Of a stretch of DNA of 19,684 nt, positions 15,890 through 19,684 are shown one piece after another. This DNA comes from Psychromonas sp. (GTDB taxonomy: Bacteria; Pseudomonadota; Gammaproteobacteria; Enterobacterales; Psychromonadaceae). The stretch spans positions 1-19,684 of the forward strand of contig JAGLDN010000323.1 of NCBI GenBank assembly GCA_023145575.1, written 5' to 3'. How positions within the stretch are numbered: position 1 is the stretch's first letter; each line of letters begins with the position of its first letter. A program made the translations under genes and the position numbers. The notes below the pieces were generated by a model. That model was not told where the DNA came from. It was given only the letters and a program-made list of their open reading frames with translations, and made no database searches.

Positions 15890-17422
15890 TTACTTGAACA
15901 TATCAGAGAGTGCTGCGATAGAATTGGATTTAACGGTTAATTGTTCACTATTTTCTTTAACATGCATTGAATGCTCTAGGTTCTCCCTGCTCAATTCATT
16001 TATTTTAGATACATTTGCTGATATTTCACCGCTTACCATTGATTGTTCTTCAGCTGCTGTTGAAATGGATGTTGATATCTCAAATACTTCGGTCATCATA
16101 TTAGAAATTTCAGCGACAAGATCCTGAGTTTGAGATGTTTCATCTAATGCTTGCTCTGCTTGTTCACTGCTATTTTGCATCTTTTCAACCCATAACTTGA
16201 GAGTAGATTGCATTTTTGAAACGGATGACTGTATGATTTGTGTTGCGCTATGTGTACGGCTTGAAAGCGCACGAACTTCATCAGCAACTACCGAGAAGCC
16301 TCGCCCATATTCACCTGCTCGCGCGGCTTCAATTGCCGCATTTAGTGCTAATAAATTGGTTTGATCTGCAATACCTTGAATTTCGATCATTGCTTGATCT
16401 ATTTCACTTGCTTGTTTTACTAAATCAATAGCAGAAGAGGCAACACTCTGGATCTCAGTTGCCATTAATGTCACTTTTTCAGTGGTGCTTGTCATTACTT
16501 CTTGTGTTTTTACGCACCGCTCTTGTGTTTCTCGCGTTCTGTCTGCTGAGTCGGCTGTAGAGCGTCCGATCTCTTTCGCCGTAACAGACATCTCTTCAAT
16601 GGCAGTGGCTAATTGCTCTAATTCTTCAGACTCTTTTTGTACACTTAATGTTGTTGTTTCAGAAATAGCGACAAGTTCGCTCGCAAGTAATTTAAGTTCA
16701 TTTGTTGCATCTGATGTTCGCCCTAGTATTGTTTTAATACGAGAATGTAATAATCCAATATGGAATTTTGCAATATCAATAGGCTCTGTGCCTGAATATA
16801 TCAGTCTACTCGGGCTATCAAATTCATTTTGCATTTTTTTGAATGCTTCTGGTGTTTTATATAATTCAGTCTGATTTAGCAAAAAGAAAGCAATCATAAA
16901 AACCAAACTCCCCCCCGTCATAATAAGTGGTGCGCCAGATCCAATAAAGAAACTAAAGAGAAGGAAAATGATAGCGATGACGTAAGAAATATATTGTCTC
17001 ACTTGTGATGTAAATTTGCTTTCTAGATTTTTCCCTGCAATTATTTTTTCATAAAGAACTCTCGCCTTAGTCTTTAATTCATTGCTTGGGGCAGTCCTAA
17101 CTGATTGATAACCAACGTGTTTACCGTCAATGTAAAGTGGGGTGACATACGCATCAACCCAATAAAACCCCCCATTTTTACAGCGGTTTTTTACCATGCC
17201 TCGCCATGACTCACCTGCTTTTAATTTTTCCCATAAATCAGCAAAAGCTTCTTTAGGCATCTCTGGATGACGGACAATATTGTGTGGTTTACCGAGAAGC
17301 TCTTCTAATGAAAAGCCCGCAATTTGACAAAAATCGTTATTTGCATAGGTTATGTTGCCGTGTAAGTCAGTAGTCGATACCAACTGTTTATTTACATCAA
17401 ATAAAGCTTCTGCATTACTCAT
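15890..17422 (-). CDS. PAS-domain methyl-accepting chemotaxis protein, Aer-like
   Basis: 510-residue receptor. Residues 8-107 form a PAS domain of the aerotaxis (Aer) type (LVSTTDLHGNITYANNDFC, NIVRHPEMPKEAFADLW, WRGMVKNRCKNGGFYWV, VTPLYIDG); in Aer this domain binds FAD and senses redox state. Two close hydrophobic segments at about 145-162 and 165-183 make a hairpin anchor with no periplasmic sensor domain. The cytoplasmic signalling tip, IEIQGIADQTNLLALNAAIE and AARAGEYGRGFSVVADEVRA, is at about 346-386, flanked by long coiled coils. No C-terminal NWETF-like pentapeptide is present. AAAGGTG about seven bases before the ATG supports the start. It is monocistronic here, with no chemotaxis genes beside it. 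Aerotaxis or energy taxis is the likely role; the ligand is inferred. Confidence 0.93.
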   Translation of the reverse strand: MSNAEALFDVNKQLVSTTDLHGNITYANNDFCQIAGFSLEELLGKPHNIVRHPEMPKEAFADLWEKLKAGESWRGMVKNRCKNGGFYWVDAYVTPLYIDGKHVGYQSVRTAPSNELKTKARVLYEKIIAGKNLESKFTSQVRQYISYVIAIIFLLFSFFIGSGAPLIMTGGSLVFMIAFFLLNQTELYKTPEAFKKMQNEFDSPSRLIYSGTEPIDIAKFHIGLLHSRIKTILGRTSDATNELKLLASELVAISETTTLSVQKESEELEQLATAIEEMSVTAKEIGRSTADSADRTRETQERCVKTQEVMTSTTEKVTLMATEIQSVASSAIDLVKQASEIDQAMIEIQGIADQTNLLALNAAIEAARAGEYGRGFSVVADEVRALSSRTHSATQIIQSSVSKMQSTLKLWVEKMQNSSEQAEQALDETSQTQDLVAEISNMMTEVFEISTSISTAAEEQSMVSGEISANVSKINELSRENLEHSMHVKENSEQLTVKSNSIAALSDMFK

Positions 17423-17704
17423 GTTGGGAACACCTTTGTGAAGATCATTAAAGTTATATGTATGTTTTATAAACTATCACTGAATATTAAATAGTAAAAG
17501 TAAAAACCAAACATTTCACAAAATGAATCTCATATCATCAACCTATATCTCAATTTTACTAAATAACTTATAGATTTTATCCGATAATAATGCATTTTTT
17601 ATGGATAATTCAATCAAGTCAACAATCATTTATAGCCAGATCGGGATCATGCACTGATCAAATATTAATCAAATAATGTCTCAAATCTAAATTTTTGATA
17701 CCAA
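17423..17704. other. AT-rich region upstream of the chemotaxis receptor
   Basis: Presumably holds the receptor promoter on the minus strand, but I see neither a good sigma-70 pair nor a sigma-28 motif. No gene is recognised. A TACCAATTA motif identical to the end of the miniature repeats occurs at 17699-17707 at its right edge. Confidence 0.35.
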
Positions 17705-17930
17705 TTAGCTTTTTAATTTTTCTGCGACACCGACTTTAAAAGGATCTTCTTTTAACAGATTTATTAAGCCTTTTAAATGTACATACATTTCAAGCGCCAT
17801 CTTGAGCATAATTTTGCATTCTCCCTGTCTAAATTTAACATGCTAAAACCACTGCTTACTATTTTCTATGGCCCAGTGATTGCCGATATAAACCGAAATA
17901 TCTTTTACATTATCTACAATATAAGCTTTA
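17705..17930 (-). pseudogene. ISAs1-like transposase C-terminal remnant
   Basis: The minus strand reads ISVYIGNHWAIENSKQWF, an internal stop, HVKFRQGECKIM, LKMALEMYVHLKGLINLLKE and DPFKVGVAEKLKS before a final stop at 17705-17707. The HWAIEN block followed by QW and a Leu-rich NLLK end is the pattern of ISAs1-family transposases (R.HW.IEN..HW.LDV). The internal stop and missing N-terminal two thirds show it is dead. Family assignment is from motif memory. Confidence 0.6.
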
Positions 17931-17978
17931 TCGATGTGAAGCAAAAAAATAAGCTTTATCGATGTGACGCAAAAAAGA
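17923..17978. repeat. Two tandem 28-bp units
   Basis: AAGCTTTATCGATGTGAAGC (17923-17942) plus eight A-rich bases is repeated immediately as AAGCTTTATCGATGTGACGC (17951-17970) plus eight. The units differ at one internal base and at the last two. It lies at the upstream edge of the ISAs1 remnant and looks like a slippage or recombination duplication. Confidence 0.75.
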
Positions 17979-18030
17979 AACATCAGGCACGAACTAGATG
18001 ATCACAATAAGGCGCAACATGCCACCTATA

Positions 18031-18055
18031 ACGATTAGCGAAGCTAATCATTTTC
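18031..18055 (+). repeat. Hairpin-forming dispersed repeat
   Basis: GATTAGC-GAA-GCTAATC (18033-18049) is a perfect 7-bp stem with a 3-base loop followed by ATTTTC. The 25-base segment recurs at 3335-3359 with two changes, one of which breaks the stem. It is probably the end of an insertion sequence. A role as a transcription terminator is possible but no gene reads into it. Confidence 0.5.
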
Positions 18056-18194
18056 CTGTAAAATTAACGGAAAGAGGTTCATTCTTTATGCTTGATCACT
18101 TTTCGATCGTTGCAACGCAGAACGAAGTCATTTTAACCAGTAAAATAGGTCGCCTATTTAATGCGATTTGTATTAATAATGGTTTTATATTTCA

Positions 18195-18354
18195 TTAGGC
18201 GTGAGATATCATTTCTTCAGAGCAACCTTCAACAGATAACAAAATAGCTTTTATCCTGTCACTCTTATGCTTATCTCGACTGATTTTGTTACGAGCTCCT
18301 AAGATTATTCTTCGTTGTGAGATAATGATATTTACATACCTATCGTCGGATCCC
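18195..18354 (-). pseudogene. IS630-like transposase N-terminal remnant
   Basis: The minus strand reads ARNKISRDKHKSDRIKAILL, SVEGCSEEMISHA and a stop at 18195-18197. The H...DRIKAILLS.EG.S...I pattern is the N-terminal helix-turn-helix start of IS630-family transposases. It is truncated right after that point and points away from the IS630 C-terminal piece at 18439, so the two are from different insertions or an inversion. Confidence 0.55.
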
Positions 18355-18438
18355 TTCACAAAAAATTGCAACTTGTTTTTTATAAATGAGAAGCATTCTC
18401 AACGATCATGGGTCTAGAGGGTATTTTATGGCTAATTG

Positions 18439-18669
18439 ATTGGCACTATTTGCCTTGCTGACTTTGCATTTTTGCGACACATGGGTAATAAACGTATTCA
18501 TTTTATCCTTGATAGCGCAGGAGATCACAAAGCCAAAATATTAACTGAAAAGGCGAAGAAGTTAAATATTACAATACATATTCTTTGAGCATACCGTCCA
18601 AATTTGATCCTACTAATAGGAAGGTTATGTAAGAGAATGAACGAGCATGTAAGGAATAATTACTTTTGA
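18439..18669 (+). pseudogene. IS630-like transposase catalytic-region remnant
   Basis: The plus frame reads FLRHMGNKRIHFILDSAGDH, KAKILTEKAKKLNITIHIL, a stop, AYRPNLILLIGRLCKRMNEH and VRNNYF, then a stop. This aligns with the IS630 DDE core, I.LILD.AG.H and LPAYSPNLNPIERLWK.MNEHVRNN. The catalytic Asp of ILDSAG survives, but the PNLNPIE block carrying the last acidic residue is altered to PNLILLI and an in-frame stop precedes it. Dead copy. Confidence 0.72.
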
Positions 18670-18821
18670 TACTTTAGGTTTGTTACGCATGCTACAAATT
18701 AAAGTTTTTAGACCTTTTAATAGGTTTCTTGGCATATTGATTTCTCAGATCTAATAAGCTAGTGGAACTTAATTAAACGCTAGCATGCAATGTTTAATCA
18801 TTTCTTCGATGTTATTTATTC

Positions 18822-18881
18822 TGACATATTATGTCTAACTATACGACTTTATGACAAATTATATCTAACTATACTACTTGT
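18822..18881. repeat. Two tandem 30-bp units
   Basis: TGACATATTATGTCTAACTA (18822-18841) plus ten bases is followed directly by TGACAAATTATATCTAACTA (18852-18871) plus ten, with about 25 of 30 positions the same. It sits just ahead of the IS982-like remnant. No protein-binding function can be claimed. Confidence 0.65.
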
Positions 18882-18917
18882 GTAAGGTGAGTCTTTTTAT
18901 GTATTCAAAGGACTTTA

Positions 18918-19351
18918 CTTGCAGATGATCAGACTAATATTGTATGTTTCACATTAACAGAGGCATCAGGCAGCGAACGACAGGCTGTTTTGGAACGGCT
19001 CAAAGTTAAAAGTTACAATTAATTATTAAGAGATAATCTCTATTTATCTGCCCTTTTGAAAAATATTTTAGATAGCGCGCAGGCAATAAAACTAGAAACG
19101 CAAATACCCTATAATATGGTCGATCATATTGAACAAACCGAACGTACGTTTTTACATAGAACTCATCGACTACTTGAAACAGTTATCGGTCAGCTAACTG
19201 GTCAGTTTACTACGAATAAAGTATGGGCTAGAAAATGTGGGCTTTATATGGACGATTAAGTCGTAAGATATTAATTCATGGATCATGCATGCTTGCCAAT
19301 ACATTACTCACAAATAACCTCCTGCAACTTCAGCATACTCTTTCTTGCTAA
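18918..19351 (+). pseudogene. IS982-family transposase C-terminal remnant, one stop and one frameshift
   Basis: The plus frame reads LADDQTNIVCFTLTEASGSE, RQAVLERLKVKSYN, a stop at about 19020, then DNLYLSALLKNILDSAQAIK, LETQIPYNM and HRLLETVIGQLTGQFTTNKV. This fits the IS982 pattern (lT.g..der..l..L...GDKGY.S..L...L.T.i.kNM...R.iETvf.QL). Near 19250 a one-base shift changes to the frame reading GRLSRKILIHGSCMLANTLL and TNNLLQLQHTLSC to a stop at 19349-19351, the usual RKILAHT-like family end. The open piece from 19056 to 19259 is only part of this wreck. Confidence 0.68.
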
Positions 19352-19384
19352 AGTCACGTATGGCTTTAAGTTAAGTTAAGTTTA

Positions 19385-19545
19385 TTGAACAATATCATTG
19401 GTATAATGGAAGAATATTCTCAAAACAATAAATATTTTGCAAAAGCTAAGGAGTTCCTTCGAAGTATTAATGAGTTTTTCGATGATACATTACCTTATAT
19501 TGGACATGTATAAAAAGTAGGATCAATGACAACTTTCAAATATAC
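19385..19545 (+). pseudogene. Second IS630-like transposase C-terminal remnant
   Basis: The plus frame from the ATG at 19406 reads MEEYSQNNKYFAKAKEFLRS, INEFFDDTLPYIGHV and a stop at 19511-19513; a shifted frame then reads SRINDNFQ. This is the C-terminal end typical of IS630 transposases (MNE...NN.YF..AKEF...I..FF......RINDNFQ). It overlaps in alignment with the end of the copy at 18439-18669 (MNEHVRNNYF), so they are separate copies rather than two halves of one. The tail of the window to 19684 has no gene; GGGTATAT near 19577 and the 15676-like repeat near 19600 are the only recognisable items. Confidence 0.62.
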
Positions 19546-19684
19546 AATTTCATCTAAATTGGTGAACTTTGTTTGGTAACGGGTATATGCCCATGTTATT
19601 TAACTGATGTTACGCAGTAAGCTAAAATTTTAGATTAAAAACCTGTTAAAGTGACGGTATGAATAAAAACAAACAAATATTTGA

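Noticed and set aside
15807..15941. 44-codon plus-strand frame beginning MRKSSDQTGL
   Set aside because: It overlaps the end of the chemotaxis receptor antisense and starts in repeat-like sequence; no ribosome site and no known family.
18033..18049. Stem-loop GATTAGC-GAA-GCTAATC as a terminator
   Set aside because: The sequence recurs at 3337-3353 with the stem broken, and no live gene reads into it; more likely an insertion-sequence end.
17998..18198. 66-codon plus-strand frame
   Set aside because: It contains the dispersed hairpin repeat and lies between IS wrecks; composition does not look coding.
18439..19545. One IS630 gene split by an IS982 insertion
   Set aside because: The left and right IS630 pieces both contain the same M-E-NN-YF segment, so they overlap rather than join, and must come from two copies.
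17700..19684. Possible CRISPR or integron-like array because of repeated short motifs
   Set aside because: Repeats are only two-unit tandems without spacers, and the rest reads as transposase fragments.

Overview
The window looks like AT-rich chromosomal DNA from a marine, probably cold-adapted gammaproteobacterium. Four things suggest this: a PfaD-type enoyl reductase of omega-3 polyunsaturated fatty acid synthesis, whose sequence reads closest from memory to Moritella PfaD; the arrangement of bioA divergent from bioB-F-C-D; VF530 and DUF3622 proteins typical of Vibrio/Shewanella/Moritella relatives; and a heavy load of decayed insertion sequences. The genus is an inference and no search was possible.

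Layout. 1-414 holds a fragment of an IS30-like transposase. 415-4612 is bioD, bioC, bioF and bioB on the minus strand, with bioC overlapping bioF and a 437-bp gap of repeat-derived sequence between bioF and bioB. bioA (4717-5985, plus strand) diverges from bioB. Together these five genes cover the conversion of malonyl-ACP methyl ester and pimeloyl-ACP intermediates to biotin (BioC, F, A, D, B); no BioH-type esterase is visible. 6131-8155 has a VF530/DUF2132 protein and a Nif3/YbgI metal protein on the minus strand, with two copies of a ~160-bp miniature repeat. 8352-11362 is a plus-strand run: a DUF3622 protein, a cNMP/CBS/nucleotidyltransferase protein, and a DEDDh-type exonuclease joined to it by a TAATG overlap. 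A third copy of the miniature repeat follows. 11678-14895 carries a BCCT transporter and pfaD on the minus strand. pfaD stands without pfaABC, has no ATG/GTG at the position expected from its relatives, and contains a run of ten G in its flavin-loop codons.

14896-15889 contains no intact gene, only a broken IS30 transposase and repeats. 15890-17422 is an Aer-like PAS chemotaxis receptor. 17423-19684 is an insertion-sequence graveyard: remnants read as ISAs1, three IS630 pieces and one IS982, plus two short tandem duplications.

No rRNA, tRNA or CRISPR array was recognised. The clearest points for follow-up are the orphan pfaD with its odd start and G tract, the TA-flanked miniature repeat family, and the coupled CBS-nucleotidyltransferase/exonuclease pair.
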